Shown here: piece after piece, positions 21,887 through 33,997 of the stretch
Numbering within the stretch: the stretch's first letter is position 1
Layout of the letters: every line of letters begins with the position of its first letter
Source: Volvox africanus
Taxonomy: Eukaryota; Chlorophyta; Chlorophyceae; Chlamydomonadales; Volvocaceae
Direction of reading: 5' to 3'
Assembly: GCA_030268105.1 (NCBI GenBank)
Contig: BSDZ01000103.1
Coordinates: 434,001 to 498,000 of the forward strand
Length of the DNA stretch: 64,000 nt
Program-made: the position numbers and the translations under genes
Notes under the pieces: generated by a model
The model's input: only the letters and a program-made list of their open reading frames with translations
What the model was told of the DNA's origin: nothing
The model's database searches: none

Positions 21887-22407
21887 CAGCTACGCAAATC
21901 GTCGTTCCGAACGACGACACGCTATGCTACGACATCCTTGCACGGTTCCACAAGGACCCGTTAGCAGGACACCCTGGTAGCAAGCGGTTGGTCGAGTTGG
22001 TGCAACGTTCCTTTTGGTGGCCTTGTTTGGCTAACGATGCGGCGAACTTCATACAGACATGCAGTCTGTGCCAGCGCAATAAGGCTTTGTCCGGTAAGGG
22101 TCATGGGTTGTTGCAACCGTTGCCTGTCCCGGACGCGCCTTGGGAAAGTGTTTCCATGGACTTCGTAGTCGCGCTGCCCAAAACTGAGGGGGGATATGAT
22201 GCGGTGTTCGTAATGGTCGATCGCCTGACTAAGATGGTCCACCTAGCACCATGCACATCGTCCTGCACGGCTGAACAAACCGCACGCTTGTTTTTTTGAC
22301 AATGTGGTTCAGTTACACGGGGTTCCCAAAAATGTGATCTCGGACCGCGGTGGGCAGTTCACGTCTAAGTTTTGGGAAGCGCTCTGCAAGCTAGTTGGCA
22401 TGCGTGT
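21887..22407 (+). pseudogene. Integrase 5' fragment of gypsy H (interrupted by gypsy B)
   Basis: Plus strand; covers the integrase HHCC domain and the first two catalytic acids ([21 protein letters not shown]), ending at GGCATGCGTGT, where the B LTR begins. One extra T in a T run near 22,290 shifts the frame. The missing 3' half of the same integrase resumes, after B, with CGTGTCAACC (seen in the later array units). So B inserted here with TSD CGTGT. Confidence 0.85.
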
Positions 22408-23231
22408 TGTTGTGCTACGGTTAGTTTCCCGCCGATGCGTAGGTCAATGTGATCCTACAAGGTGAAGTGCTATTGTGATGAATACATTGCATATGAATGA
22501 ATCTGCATGATATAAATGTATTTGTGTACATTTATATATGCATTTGGCATGTTGTCATTATCCATCGCGACATCGCATCATGGCAAATCCGCCTAGCATG
22601 CATGAAAGCCCGAAGCATGGAAGTGCGCATTATGATCGTGCTACGAAACGATAAGTAATATTATCTGATATAATATTACTTCATTAAAGCACACGTTGAC
22701 AGCGCCGCACTCGTGGCGATGCATGCCCTGCAACCGGATATCGTTATCCGGACCCTTGCATCATGCGAATGCCGGAAAGGCTTATACGTTGTTACGAGTA
22801 GACATCGCCCATACGCAGTAGGGTTGTCACATCTAGGATCGGCCTCCTAATGTGAATCGTACGGCACTGCGATGCTGCGAGTATAACAGATGCGAGGACG
22901 GCTAAGCTAGACAAGACATTCGATACCGGAGAACACTTGTGTGTTCTACATTACTATTGCTATACGATATTCTACTTAGCCCGAGCTAAGCCTGAACTTC
23001 GCTAATCACCGCCGCGTGATGATTGCTTGCTTCCGGCGCTGACGGTGATTTCGTCCATTGCATCATTCCGATCTGTAAGACCGTAAGTTATATCTCTCTT
23101 CGTCTTGAAGTCTTCCGCTGTCCCTGTTTGCTCTCGCTTGCCTTGCTGTACTTGCAAGTGCTCGCGCATCGGTGTCGATAGTCTCCAGACGTGCAGATAC
23201 TTATGAGCAAACGCGAACGAGAGGTACAACA
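22408..23231 (+). mobile_element. Gypsy B 5' LTR
   Basis: 824 bp from TGTTGTGCTACGG to GAGGTACAACA, nearly identical to 28,802-29,625. Contains a 29-bp AT palindrome of the form AAGTAATATTA-TCTGATA-TAATATTACTT. The TSD CGTGT lies at 22,403-22,407. Confidence 0.9.
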
Positions 23232-23234
23232 ATT

Positions 23235-23253
23235 TGGTATCGAGACAGGTTCG
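23235..23253 (+). other. Gypsy B primer-binding site
   Basis: TGGTATCGAGACAGGTTCG starts three bases after the LTR. It resembles the complement of an initiator tRNA-Met 3' end (TGGTATC, CAGGTT conserved). The exact tRNA is inferred. Confidence 0.55.
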
Positions 23254-23624
23254 TTGCCTAACTGTCTCTCTTTGTCTAATCGGAAGTAGGTTCTTTCTAT
23301 GGCGAGTTCCAGCGACGAACCACGAGGACCGCTAGATACTTTTGCCGAAGACTTAGGCCGCGCCGTTTTGGACGCCGCCACTTCCGGTTTGTAATTGTTT
23401 AATCGCTTTTGCTTAGATTGCTGCACTTGTTGTGTAAGTGTACGCTCTGAGTCGCAGGTAATCTCAGTGCACCGGCATTGCTTGCCGCGGCGACTGAGAC
23501 CGGCTTTCGTCCGGACCAGTTGGCGACTCTCATTGCCCAAACTACGGAGATCAGGACTCAGCTGGGCAATTACTTGCTGAATTTGCTGAATCTTCTCAAG
23601 AGTACTGTCGCAGTGAACACGAAT

Positions 23625-24680
23625 ATGGACAACACTGCTGGACCAAGGGTTCTGCCATTACCTCAAGCTCGAGGGCATGATGACATCCCTGAGGTGATGA
23701 GATTGTCGATTCCCGTTCCTAGGCTCAATATTTCGCTGACCGACAAGACACCAGGGCATAGCATAGCCGATGCAACTCGTGCGTACGTGCGTGACGCTAA
23801 AAAGTATCTCCAGGCTGTTCATGGTGGCGATAATGACGGTATCAGGTGTCTCTTCGTTGGTAACACCCTCGAGGGCGCAGCGAAGGACTGGTATCGCAAT
23901 TGGACCAACGCCCGGGGCAGCTATACTTTTGACGAGTTGGTCGTCACTTTGCTCGCACGATTCACTACTGAGGTTCAAGCACGCGATGTGGAAGCTCGTA
24001 ACGTTTTGGCAGCCGGTAGATACCACATGGGTCGGGATGAAAATGTACCTGCGTACCAGTCACGCTTCGAAGCACTTGTGACTCCCATTGCTGACCTCAC
24101 CGAATCTGAGCGTGTCTTTTGGTTTAGGCGAGGCCTAACGAAACTTTTGGCTAAATGGTGCGCCACTGACTTGGTTGGAGCGCAGATCAAGTCGTATGAC
24201 GCGTTGGTCGCTTTTGCTAAGGGCGCGGAGATACGACTCCTTGCCGGCGAGGAAGAAGTCAAGTCTGCCCCTCGTGCAAATGCCGTGCAAGTGCAGGATC
24301 CGCTTGGGGAAGCTGTAGCTCTCGACCAGGACCTCGGCGCGACCCGCCCCACGCCTACTGCCGCGACGCGACGCAGCAACGGGCAACGCAAGGCGCGCGG
24401 GGGCGCTAGCTCGGGTGTCCGTGGTACAGGAGGAGCAGGTCCGAGCTCGGACCCAGCTAGGAACAGGAAGCGTGGTGGCGCGCCGTCGTCGGCAGCCGCA
24501 CAGCGTTCCGACCCCAACGCGAAGCGTACTCGTACGGACGACACATTTATGCCAAAATGGAATTGCAATCGTTCCGAATTCGAGCGTCGAAAATTGGCCA
24601 ACGTTTGTCTACGGTGTGCGGAGAACCATTCCACGAAGGATTGCCCTCTAATGCCGCCGTTTGTACCTCAGCCGAAATAG
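23625..24680 (+). CDS. Gypsy B gag, N-terminally truncated
   Basis: The first ATG in frame is at 23,625 (MDNTAGPRVLPLP). Relative to copy C, about 255 bp spanning the end of the leader and the first 55 gag codons are deleted, fusing leader sequence to AVNTNMDN. The rest is intact: gag core, basic region, and a CX2CX3HX4C zinc knuckle CLRCAENHSTKDC. The open frame extends upstream to 23,478 without an ATG. Ends TAG (24,678-24,680), in frame with pol. Confidence 0.85.
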   Translation: MDNTAGPRVLPLPQARGHDDIPEVMRLSIPVPRLNISLTDKTPGHSIADATRAYVRDAKKYLQAVHGGDNDGIRCLFVGNTLEGAAKDWYRNWTNARGSYTFDELVVTLLARFTTEVQARDVEARNVLAAGRYHMGRDENVPAYQSRFEALVTPIADLTESERVFWFRRGLTKLLAKWCATDLVGAQIKSYDALVAFAKGAEIRLLAGEEEVKSAPRANAVQVQDPLGEAVALDQDLGATRPTPTAATRRSNGQRKARGGASSGVRGTGGAGPSSDPARNRKRGGAPSSAAAQRSDPNAKRTRTDDTFMPKWNCNRSEFERRKLANVCLRCAENHSTKDCPLMPPFVPQPK

Positions 24681-27600
24681 GGGCTTGCCCGGGTTCCTGT
24701 GGAGGGGGCACCACCTGGGATTTCTGAACTAACGCGTGGTCGGTGGTCATCCTTACGGCCAGCCGTTAAGGCATTGTTGCCTTGTGTACTTGGACACATT
24801 GAGCGAGTCATTGCGCGACGCATCACGCTTGACGGACGCACGGGACTTCTCTGCTTCGACCCGTTGTGTAATTTGTTTACACCTCACCGTCCCCTGTCGT
24901 CTATCGATCTGTCTAACCACGTGGTTTTGTTCATCCCCTCGTCTCTGCGTGAGATGTCGGAACAGTTGGCCATATACAGGAGATGTAGGCGTCAATATCC
25001 AGGCACTGCCGCATGTGTATTACTCCCTGCTTTCTGTCGGCGCAAGGCAGAGGCATCGTTAAGGGGTATGCGGCATGTCCACCGGTTCGAGCCAGGCACC
25101 GTTTTGTTTAATGGTGTGGATTGGGAGGGTACGCTGGCTCCGTGGCCACGCCTATCCTACTCGGTTGACGTTTGGTATGAAGCTCCTGATGGGGGTGCCG
25201 TTGGTTACGGACCCGCCTTAAGTGCACTGACGTTGTCTGCTGGGCAGTCGCTCGTAGATAACCGTGTCCCTGTGGTTCAGATCGGTTTGAATGGCCGTAC
25301 TCTGAAGGCACTTGTTGACACCGGTGCCAGCGACGACTTCATCTCTGTCGCAGAGGTGAACGCGCTGGGGTTGTCCCCAGAGTCGTCTGATTGTCCACAG
25401 GTTACCCTTGCTGACGGGGGTAAGCATCCCATCGTGGGCAGGATTACCCTTAGCCTATCGATAGGCCCTTTGCGTGTTGTGACCCGGCCGTACGTGCTGC
25501 AGGGCTTAGCAGAGACTGCACCGTACATAATGGGGTCGTCGACATTACGACAGTACCGCGCGCGCATCGACATGGAGACCGCAACCCTGCATATGTGCAA
25601 GGGTACTCTGTCGATTAAGGTACCTTTCCTGTCGTTCGAACATGTCACACCAAAGGAGGGCGAAACTGAGGCGGTGCCTATGGTTAATTTCACTGTGACC
25701 GCAATGGCCGCGCGAATCGAACCAGAGCTAGTCGGGCGTAAGGAGGCCGTCCGTTTGTTACGGAAGGGTGCCCACGGACTGCTTTTAAGGCCGCGGGTGA
25801 GCTGTTGTGTCACCACCGCGCAGATTTCTCCGGATCCTGAGGTTGAGGCCCTACTGTCGCAGTATGAGGACGTCTTTAAAGATATCCCTGGCCTACCACC
25901 TATGCGTCCTGTTGATCACACAATCCCTCTCATGCCTGGAGCGCAGCCTACGGCCCGGCCAATGTACAGGTTGAGTCCATTGGAGCTGGACGAGGTGAAG
26001 CGCCAGGTGACGGATTTGCTCGCGAAGGGTATGATACGCCCCAGCACATCCCCGTATTCTGCACCGATTTTGTTTGTCGGTAAGAAGGATGGGACCTTGC
26101 GCATGTGCATTGATTACCGGGGGTTAAATGCGAATACGATGAAAAATCGCTACCCTTTGCCACGCGTTGACGACCTGTTGGATAAGCTGAAGGGCTCGGC
26201 TTATTTTTCCTCAATTGACTTACAACAGGGCTACAATCAGATTCGCATCGCTGCCTCTGATATCCCGAAAACCGCTTTTTGGACGCCCTTCGGTCACTTT
26301 GAGTATACGGTCCTATCGTTTGGTTTGACTAATGCCCCTGCGACGTTTCAGGCGGTTATGGACCGAATGTTTAGGCCGTTTATCGACAGGTTCGTTGTTT
26401 GCTACCTGGATGACATCTTGGTTTATTCTAAGACGCGCGAGGAGCACTTGGAGCATCTGCGGCTCGTGCTCGACGTTATGAGGCGGGAGCAATTGTTTGC
26501 TAAACGCGCCAAATGCTTTTGGGCGCAGCCTCAGGTGGAATATTTGGGCCACATTGTGTCGGCCACCGGTGTGAAGATGGACCCGCGGAAGGTCGCCGTG
26601 GTTCGCGATTGGCCCACGCCTCAGAACCTCACGGAGCTGCGTAAGTTCCTTGGCTTGACCAATTATTTCCGAAAGTTCATTGAAAAATATTCCATCATTG
26701 CGGCCCCGCTTACTAACTTAACTCGCAAAGGCGTTTTCGTTTCGCTCGAGTCGTGGACGTCGCAATGCCAGCGGGCATTCGAAGAGCTCAAACGAATCAT
26801 TGCCGAAGATGTCACCCTTGCATTCCCTGATTACTCGTTGCCATTTCGTGTTGAGGTAGTGTCTGATGCCTCAATATTTGGAAGCGGCGCTGTATTGTTA
26901 CAGGAAGGGCGACCAATCGCCTTCACGAGTAAGAAGTTTTCTGGTGCGGAGATTCGCTACACCACCGGGGAACAGGAGCTTCTGGCCGTGCTGCATGCTT
27001 TAAAGGAATGGCGCTGTTACCTCGAGGGACGCCCGTTTACTTTAAAGACTGACCACAAGCCCCTAACGTTTTTGCAAAGCGTTCCGACGTTGAACCGCCG
27101 TCAAGCTAGTTGGATGGAATATCTAGCTAGGTTCAACTGCACCTGGGAGTATATTTCTGGTAAATTGAATATTGCCGATGCTCTCAGTCGACATCCGTCG
27201 CTACACGCTGCAATTTTGGCAGCGCCCGTCGTGCGGCCGCGTAGCGAGGAGGTACCGATCACGACGGACCTCGCGGAGCGGTTGAAGGTTGCCTACAATG
27301 CAGACGCCTGGTTCGCGGACCCGGCTAATGTAGAAAACCTTCGCAAGCAGAATGGCCTTTGGCTACGGACGGAGGGTGCAGCTACGCAAATCGTCGTTCC
27401 GAACGACGACGCGCTACGCTACGACATCCTTGTGCGGTTCCACGAGGACCCGTTCGCAGGACACCCTGGTAGCAAGCGATTGATCGACTTGGTGCAACGT
27501 TCCTTTTGGTGGCCTTGTTTGGCTAAGGATGCGGCGAACTTCGTCCAGACATGCAGTCTGTGCCAGCGCAATAAGGCTTTGTCCGGTAAGGGCCATGGGT

Positions 27601-28742
27601 TGTTGCAACCGTTGCCTGTCCCGGATGCGCCTTGGGAAAGTGTTTCCATGGACTTCGTAGTCGCGCTGCCCAAAACTGAGGGGGGATACGATGCGGTGTT
27701 CGTAATGGTCGATCGTCTGACTAAGATGGTTCACCTAGCACCATGCACATCATCCTGCACGGCTGAGCAAACCGCACGTTTGTTTTTCGATAATGTGGTT
27801 CAGTTACACGGGATTCCCAAAAATGTGATCTCGGACCGCGGTGGACAGTTCACGTCTAAGTTTTGGGAAGCGCTCTGCAAACTAGTTGGCATGCGCGTCA
27901 ACCTGAGCACGGCGTATCACCCGCAGACTGATGGTCAAACCAAACGCACAAACCGCACGTTGGGTGATATGTTGCGCAATTATGCTGGTCGCACACCACT
28001 CGTTTGGGATACATATTTGACTGCGGCAGAATTCGCGCTTAACAACGCTGTTAACCGCTCTACAGGCAAAAGTCCGTTCTTTCTTAACTACGGGTTTCAT
28101 CCCGCGCTACCCGTGTGGCGTGAGTTGGAAGTGAACGTGCCTGCTGCTAAACTTTTTGCCAAGTCTTTTATGTCCCGAATCACAGACGAGAAGTCGTGTT
28201 TGGACGCGGCGCAGCAACGAACGACGGAATACTATAACAAATCCAAGCAGGATGTGACGTTTTCGGAGGGGCAACTCGTGTTGCTAAGCACCAAGAACTT
28301 GCGTTCCTTGGCCGACGGATCCCGAAAACTCTTACCCCGCTGGATTGGTCCGTATCCTGTCGTGCGCATGGTTGGGAATGTGGCTGTGGAGCTTGCATTG
28401 CCCACTGATATGACCATTCACCCCACGTTTCACGTATCGCTTGTTCGTCCGTATCGTAGTACGGAACCCGTCCCTGAGCCTGCTAACGCCCCCGCAGCGA
28501 TCGAACCAGTTCCCGAGACCTGGATCGCTGGTAAACAGAAGTTTTACGATGTGGAGCGGGTGTTAGATTATCGCGCGCGTCGTGTGGGCCGACACCGACG
28601 TAAGCGGACAGTACACGAGTACTTGGTCAAGTGGACAGGGTATACCGACGAGCACAACTCATGGGAACCGGCACGCAACTTCTCGCAGGACATGAAGCCC
28701 CTGCTCGAAGAAGCCCGCAAACGTGCCACACAAGCCCAATGA
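24681..28742 (+). CDS. Gypsy B pol polyprotein: PR-RT-RH-IN-chromodomain
   Basis: About 1,350 uninterrupted codons with no ATG at the gag junction. Protease [22 protein letters not shown]; RNase [12 protein letters not shown] and [10 protein letters not shown]; integrase HHCC, D in SMDFVVALP and D in SDRGGQFTS. At codon 27,942-27,944 the motif reads [12 protein letters not shown], so the third catalytic acid is K instead of E, whereas copy C keeps E. RT also has [10 protein letters not shown] where C has [10 protein letters not shown]. The C-terminal chromodomain has YLVKWTGY and NSWEP, placing the element among chromoviruses. The two substitutions suggest a catalytically dead but otherwise well-preserved element. 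Confidence 0.92.
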   Translation, partial: GLARVPVEGAPPGISELTRGRWSSLRPAVKALLPCVLGHIERVIARRITLDGRTGLLCFDPLCNLFTPHRPLSSIDLSNHVVLFIPSSLREMSEQLAIYRRCRRQYPGTAACVLLPAFCRRKAEASLRGMRHVHRFEPGTVLFNGVDWEGTLAPWPRLSYSVDVWYEAPDGGAVGYGPALSALTLSAGQSLVDNRVPVVQIGLNGRTLKALVDTGASDDFISVAEVNALGLSPESSDCPQVTLADGGKHPIVGRITLSLSIGPLRVVTRPYVLQGLAETAPYIMGSSTLRQYRARIDMETATLHMCKGTLSIKVPFLSFEHVTPKEGETEAVPMVNFTVTAMAARIEPELVGRKEAVRLLRKGAHGLLLRPRVSCCVTTAQISPDPEVEALLSQYEDVFKDIPGLPPMRPVDHTIPLMPGAQPTARPMYRLSPLELDEVKRQVTDLLAKGMIRPSTSPYSAPILFVGKKDGTLRMCIDYRGLNANTMKNRYPLPRVDDLLDKLKGSAYFSSIDLQQGYNQIRIAASDIPKTAFWTPFGHFEYTVLSFGLTNAPATFQAVMDRMFRPFIDRFVVCYLDDILVYSKTREEHLEHLRLVLDVMRREQLFAKRAKCFWAQPQVEYLGHIVSATGVKMDPRKVAVVRDWPTPQNLTELRKFLGLTNYFRKFIEKYSIIAAPLTNLTRKGVFVSLESWTSQCQRAFEELKRIIAEDVTLAFPDYSLPFRVEVVSDASIFGSGAVLLQEGRPIAFTSKKFSGAEIRYTTGEQELLAVLHALKEWRCYLEGRPFTLKTDHKPLTFLQSVPTLNRRQASWMEYLARFNCTWEYISGKLNIADALSRHPSLHAAILAAPVVRPRSEEVPITTDLAERLKVAYNADAWFADPANVENLRKQNGLWLRTEGAATQIVVPNDDALRYDILVRFHEDPFAGHPGSKRLIDLVQRSFWWPCLAKDAANFVQTCSLCQRNKALSGKGHGLLQPLPVPDAPWESVSMDFVVALPKTEGGYDAVFVMVDRLTKMVHLAPCTSSCTAEQTARLFFDNVVQLHGIPKNVISDRGGQFTSKFWEALCKLVGMRVNLSTAYHPQTDGQTKRTNRTLGDMLRNYAGRTPLVWDTYLTAAEFALNNAVNRSTGKSPFFLNYGFHPALPVWRELEVNVPAAKLFAKSFMSRITDEKSCLDAAQQRTTEYYNKSKQDVTFSEGQLVLLSTKNLRSLADGSRKLLPRWIGPYPVVRMVGNVAVELALPTDMTIHPTFHVSLVRPYRSTEPVPEPANAPAAIEPVPETWIAGKQKFYDVERVLDYRARRVGRHRRKRTVHEYLVKWTGYTDEHNSWEPARNFSQDMKPLLEEARKRATQAQ

Positions 28743-28785
28743 CCCCTGCAGTCGATGCTGTATGATGCAGCGAGGACGCTGCATA

Positions 28786-28801
28786 CGGGAGGGGGGATAA
28801 T
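28786..28801 (+). other. Polypurine tract before the B 3' LTR
   Basis: GGGAGGGGGGATAAT immediately upstream of the LTR at 28,802; the same tract precedes every LTR in the array. Confidence 0.75.
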
Positions 28802-29625
28802 TGTTGTGCTACGGTTAGTTTCCCGCCGATGCATAGGTCGATGTGATCCTACAAGGCGAAGTGCTATTGTGATGAATACATTGCATATGAATGAATCTGC
28901 ATGATATAAATGTATTCGTGTACATTTATATATGCATTTGGCATGTTGTCATTATCCATCGCGACATCGCATCATGGCAAATCCGCCTAGCATGCATAAA
29001 AGCCCGAAGCATGGAAGTGCGCATTATGATCGTGCTACGAAACGATAAGTAATATTATCTGATATAATATTACTTCATTAAAGCACACGTTGAGAGCGCC
29101 GCACTCGTGGCGATGCATGCCCTGCAACCGGATATCGTTATCCGGACCCTTGCATCATGCGAATGCCGGAAAGGCTTATACGTTGTTACGAGTAGACATC
29201 GCCCATACGCAGTAGGGTTGTCACATCTAGGATCGGCCTCCTAATGTGAATCGTACGGCACTGCGATGCTGCGAGTATAACAGATGCAAGGACGGCTAAG
29301 CTAGACAAGACATTCGATACCGGAGAACACTTGTGTGTTCTACATTACTATTGCTATACGATATTCTACTTAGCCCGAGCTAAGCCTTAACTTCGCTAAT
29401 CACCGCCGCGTGATGATTGCTTGCTTCCGGCGCTGACGGTGATTTCGTCCATTGCATCATTCCGATCTGTAAGACCGTAAGTTATATCTCTCTTCGTCAT
29501 GAAGTCTTCCGCTGTCCCTGTTTGCTCTCGCTTGCCTTGCTGTACTTGCAAGTGCTCGCGCATCGGTGTTGATAGTCTCCAGACGTGCAGATACTTATGA
29601 GCAAACGCGAACGAGAGGTACAACA
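28802..29625 (+). mobile_element. Gypsy B 3' LTR
   Basis: 824 bp, TG...CA. It forms the end of the first homologous copy of the 1,732-bp unit and is followed directly by TGTGTCAACC, the 3' half of the H integrase. Confidence 0.9.
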
Positions 29626-29628
29626 TGT

Positions 29629-30474
29629 GTCAACCTGAGCACGGCGTATCACCCGCAGACTGATGGTCAAACCAAACGCACAAACCGCACGTTGGGTGAT
29701 ATGTTGCGCAATTATGCTGGTCGCACACCACTCGTTTGGGATACATATTTGACTGCGGCAGAATTCGCGCTTAACAACGCTGTTAACCGCTCTACAGGCA
29801 AAAGTCCGTTCTTTCTTAACTACGGGTTTCATCCCGCGCTACCCGTGTGGCGTGAGTTGGAAGTGAACGTGCCTGCTGCTAAACTTTTTGCCAAGTCTTT
29901 TATGTCCCGAATCACAGACGAGAAGTCGTGTTTGGACGCGGCGCAGCAACGAACGACGGAATACTATAACAAATCCAAGCAGGATGTGACGTTTTCGGAG
30001 GGGCAACTCGTGTTGCTAAGCACCAAGAACTTGCGTTCCTTGGCCGACGGATCCCGAAAACTCTTACCCCGCTGGATTGGTCCGTATCCTGTCGTGCGCA
30101 TGGTTGGGAATGTGGCTGTGGAGCTTGCATTGCCCACTGATATGACCATTCACCCCACGTTTCACGTATCGCTTGTTCGTCCGTATCGTAGTACGGAACC
30201 CGTCCCTGAGCCTGCTAACGCCCCCGCAGCGATCGAACCAGTTCCCGAGACCTGGATCGCTGGTAAACAGAAGTTTTACGATGTGGAGCGGGTGTTAGAT
30301 TATCGCGCGCGTCGTGTGGGCCGACACCGACGTAAGCGGACAGTACACGAGTACTTGGTCAAGTGGACAGGGTATACCGACGAGCACAACTCATGGGAAC
30401 CGGCACGCAACTTCTCGCAGGACATGAAGCCCCTGCTCGAAGAAGCCCGCAAACGTGCCACACAAGCCCAATGA
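29629..30474 (+). pseudogene. Array unit 1: integrase C-terminus and chromodomain
   Basis: Frame open from inside the preceding LTR (about 29,566, no ATG) through [20 protein letters not shown], the integrase C-terminal beta-barrel region, to a chromodomain with [17 protein letters not shown] and a stop at 30,474. It lacks protease, RT, RNase H and the first two integrase acids; the third is K. The first ATG in frame is in GDML at about 29,701. Confidence 0.8.
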
Positions 30475-30533
30475 CCCCTGCAGTCGATGCTGTATGATGC
30501 AGCGAGGACGCTGCATACGGGAGGGGGGATAAT

Positions 30534-31357
30534 TGTTGTGCTACGGTTAGTTTCCCGCCGATGCATAGGTCGATGTGATCCTACAAGGCGAAGTGCTATT
30601 GTGATGAATACATTGCATATGAATGAATCTGCATGATATAAATGTATTCGTGTACATTTATATATGCATTTGGCATGTTGTCATTATCCATCGCGACATC
30701 GCATCATGGCAAATCCGCCTAGCATGCATAAAAGCCCGAAGCATGGAAGTGCGCATTATGATCGTGCTACGAAACGATAAGTAATATTATCTGATATAAT
30801 ATTACTTCATTAAAGCACACGTTGAGAGCGCCGCACTCGTGGCGATGCATGCCCTGCAACCGGATATCGTTATCCGGACCCTTGCATCATGCGAATGCCG
30901 GAAAGGCTTATACGTTGTTACGAGTAGACATCGCCCATACGCAGTAGGGTTGTCACATCTAGGATCGGCCTCCTAATGTGAATCGTACGGCACTGCGATG
31001 CTGCGAGTATAACAGATGCAAGGACGGCTAAGCTAGACAAGACATTCGATACCGGAGAACACTTGTGTGTTCTACATTACTATTGCTATACGATATTCTA
31101 CTTAGCCCGAGCTAAGCCTTAACTTCGCTAATCACCGCCGCGTGATGATTGCTTGCTTCCGGCGCTGACGGTGATTTCGTCCATTGCATCATTCCGATCT
31201 GTAAGACCGTAAGTTATATCTCTCTTCGTCATGAAGTCTTCCGCTGTCCCTGTTTGCTCTCGCTTGCCTTGCTGTACTTGCAAGTGCTCGCGCATCGGTG
31301 TTGATAGTCTCCAGACGTGCAGATACTTATGAGCAAACGCGAACGAGAGGTACAACA
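30534..31357 (+). mobile_element. Array LTR 1
   Basis: 824-bp gypsy LTR, B-type variants throughout. Confidence 0.9.
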
Positions 31358-31360
31358 TGT

Positions 31361-32206
31361 GTCAACCTGAGCACGGCGTATCACCCGCAGACTGATGGTC
31401 AAACCAAACGCACAAACCGCACGTTGGGTGATATGTTGCGCAATTATGCTGGTCGCACACCACTCGTTTGGGATACATATTTGACTGCGGCAGAATTCGC
31501 GCTTAACAACGCTGTTAACCGCTCTACAGGCAAAAGTCCGTTCTTTCTTAACTACGGGTTTCATCCCGCGCTACCCGTGTGGCGTGAGTTGGAAGTGAAC
31601 GTGCCTGCTGCTAAACTTTTTGCCAAGTCTTTTATGTCCCGAATCACAGACGAGAAGTCGTGTTTGGACGCGGCGCAGCAACGAACGACGGAATACTATA
31701 ACAAATCCAAGCAGGATGTGACGTTTTCGGAGGGGCAACTCGTGTTGCTAAGCACCAAGAACTTGCGTTCCTTGGCCGACGGATCCCGAAAACTCTTACC
31801 CCGCTGGATTGGTCCGTATCCTGTCGTGCGCATGGTTGGGAATGTGGCTGTGGAGCTTGCATTGCCCACTGATATGACCATTCACCCCACGTTTCACGTA
31901 TCGCTTGTTCGTCCGTATCGTAGTACGGAACCCGTCCCTGAGCCTGCTAACGCCCCCGCAGCGATCGAACCAGTTCCCGAGACCTGGATCGCTGGTAAAC
32001 AGAAGTTTTACGATGTGGAGCGGGTGTTAGATTATCGCGCGCGTCGTGTGGGCCGACACCGACGTAAGCGGACAGTACACGAGTACTTGGTCAAGTGGAC
32101 AGGGTATACCGACGAGCACAACTCATGGGAACCGGCACGCAACTTCTCGCAGGACATGAAGCCCCTGCTCGAAGAAGCCCGCAAACGTGCCACACAAGCC
32201 CAATGA
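31361..32206 (+). pseudogene. Array unit 2: integrase C-terminus and chromodomain
   Basis: Same content as unit 1 (B type, TDEHNSW), apparently identical to it. Confidence 0.8.
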
Positions 32207-32265
32207 CCCCTGCAGTCGATGCTGTATGATGCAGCGAGGACGCTGCATACGGGAGGGGGGATAAT

Positions 32266-33089
32266 TGTTGTGCTACGGTTAGTTTCCCGCCGATGCATAG
32301 GTCGATGTGATCCTACAAGGCGAAGTGCTATTGTGATGAATACATTGCATATGAATGAATCTGCATGATATAAATGTATTCGTGTACATTTATATATGCA
32401 TTTGGCATGTTGTCATTATCCATCGCGACATCGCATCATGGCAAATCCGCCTAGCATGCATAAAAGCCCGAAGCATGGAAGTGCGCATTATGATCGTGCT
32501 ACGAAACGATAAGTAATATTATCTGATATAATATTACTTCATTAAAGCACACGTTGAGAGCGCCGCACTCGTGGCGATGCATGCCCTGCAACCGGATATC
32601 GTTATCCGGACCCTTGCATCATGCGAATGCCGGAAAGGCTTATACGTTGTTACGAGTAGACATCGCCCATACGCAGTAGGGTTGTCACATCTAGGATCGG
32701 CCTCCTAATGTGAATCGTACGGCACTGCGATGCTGCGAGTATAACAGATGCGAGGACGGCTAAGCTAGACAAGACATTCGATACCGGAGAACACTTGTGT
32801 GTTCTACATTACTATTGCTATACGATATTCTACTTAGCCCGAGCTAAGCCTGAACTTCGCTAATCACCGCCGCGTGATGATTGCTTGCTTCCGGCGCTGA
32901 CGGCAATTTCGTCCATTGCATCATTCCGATCTGTAAGACCGTAAGTTATATCTCTCTTCGTCATGAAGTCTTCCGCTGTCCCTGTTTGCTCTCGCTTGCC
33001 TTGCTGTACTTGCAAGTGCTCGCGCATCGGTGTTGATAGTCTCCAGACGTGCAGATACTTATGAGCAAACGCGAACGAGAGGTACAACA
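32266..33089 (+). mobile_element. Array LTR 2, type-switch LTR
   Basis: The 5' part is B type. From about 32,750 it carries the variants of the later units (GCGAGGACGG, CCTGAACTTC, GACGGCAATTTC), so the exchange point lies inside this LTR. Confidence 0.85.
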
Positions 33090-33092
33090 CGT

Positions 33093-33938
33093 GTCAACCT
33101 GAGCACAGCGTACCACCCGCAGACTGATGGTCAAACCAAACGCACAAACCGCACGTTGGGTGATATGTTGCGCAATTATGCTGGTCGCACACCACTCGTT
33201 TGGGATACATATTTGACTGCGGCAGAATTCGCGCTTAACAACGCTGTTAACCGCTCTACAGGCAAAAGTCCGTTCTTTCTTAACTACGGGTTTCATCCCG
33301 CGCTACCCGTGTGGCGTGAGTTGGAAGTGAACGTGCCTGCTGCTAAACTTTTTGCCAAGTCTTTTATGTCCCGAATCACAGACGAGAAGTCGTGTTTGGA
33401 CGCGGCGCAGCAACGAACGACGGAATACTACAACAAATCCAAGCAGGATGTGACATTTTCGGAGGGGCAACTCGTGTTGCTAAGCACCAAGAACTTGCGT
33501 TCCTTGGCCGACGGATCCCGAAAACTCTTACCCCGCTGGATTGGTCCGTATCCTGTCATGCGCATGGTTGGGAATGTGGCTGTGGAGCTTGCATTGCCCG
33601 CTGATATGACCATTCACCCCACGTTTCACGTATCTCTTGTCCGTCCTTATCGTGGTACAGAACCCGTCCCTGAGCCTACTAACGCCCCCACAGCGATCGA
33701 ACCAGTTCCCGAGACCTGGATCGCTGGTAAACAGAAGTTTTACGATGTGGAGCGGGTGTTAGATTATCGCGCGCGTCGTGTGGGCCGACACCGACGTAAG
33801 CGGACAGTACACGAGTACTTGGTCAAGTGGACAGGGTATACCAGCGAGCACAACTCATGGGAACCGGCACGCAACTTCTCGCAGGACATGAAGCCCCTGC
33901 TCGAAGAAGCCCGCAAACGTGCCACGCAAGCCCAATGA
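33093..33938 (+). pseudogene. Array unit 3: integrase C-terminus and chromodomain, second type
   Basis: Begins CGTGTCAACCTGAGCACAGC, the version also found in gypsy C, with PADMTIHP, RGTEPVPEP and TSEHNSW. It retains K in [10 protein letters not shown]. Open frame to 33,938. Confidence 0.8.
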
Positions 33939-33997
33939 ACCTTGCAGTTGATGCTGTATGAAGCAGCGAGGACGCTGCATACGGGAGGGGGGATAAT

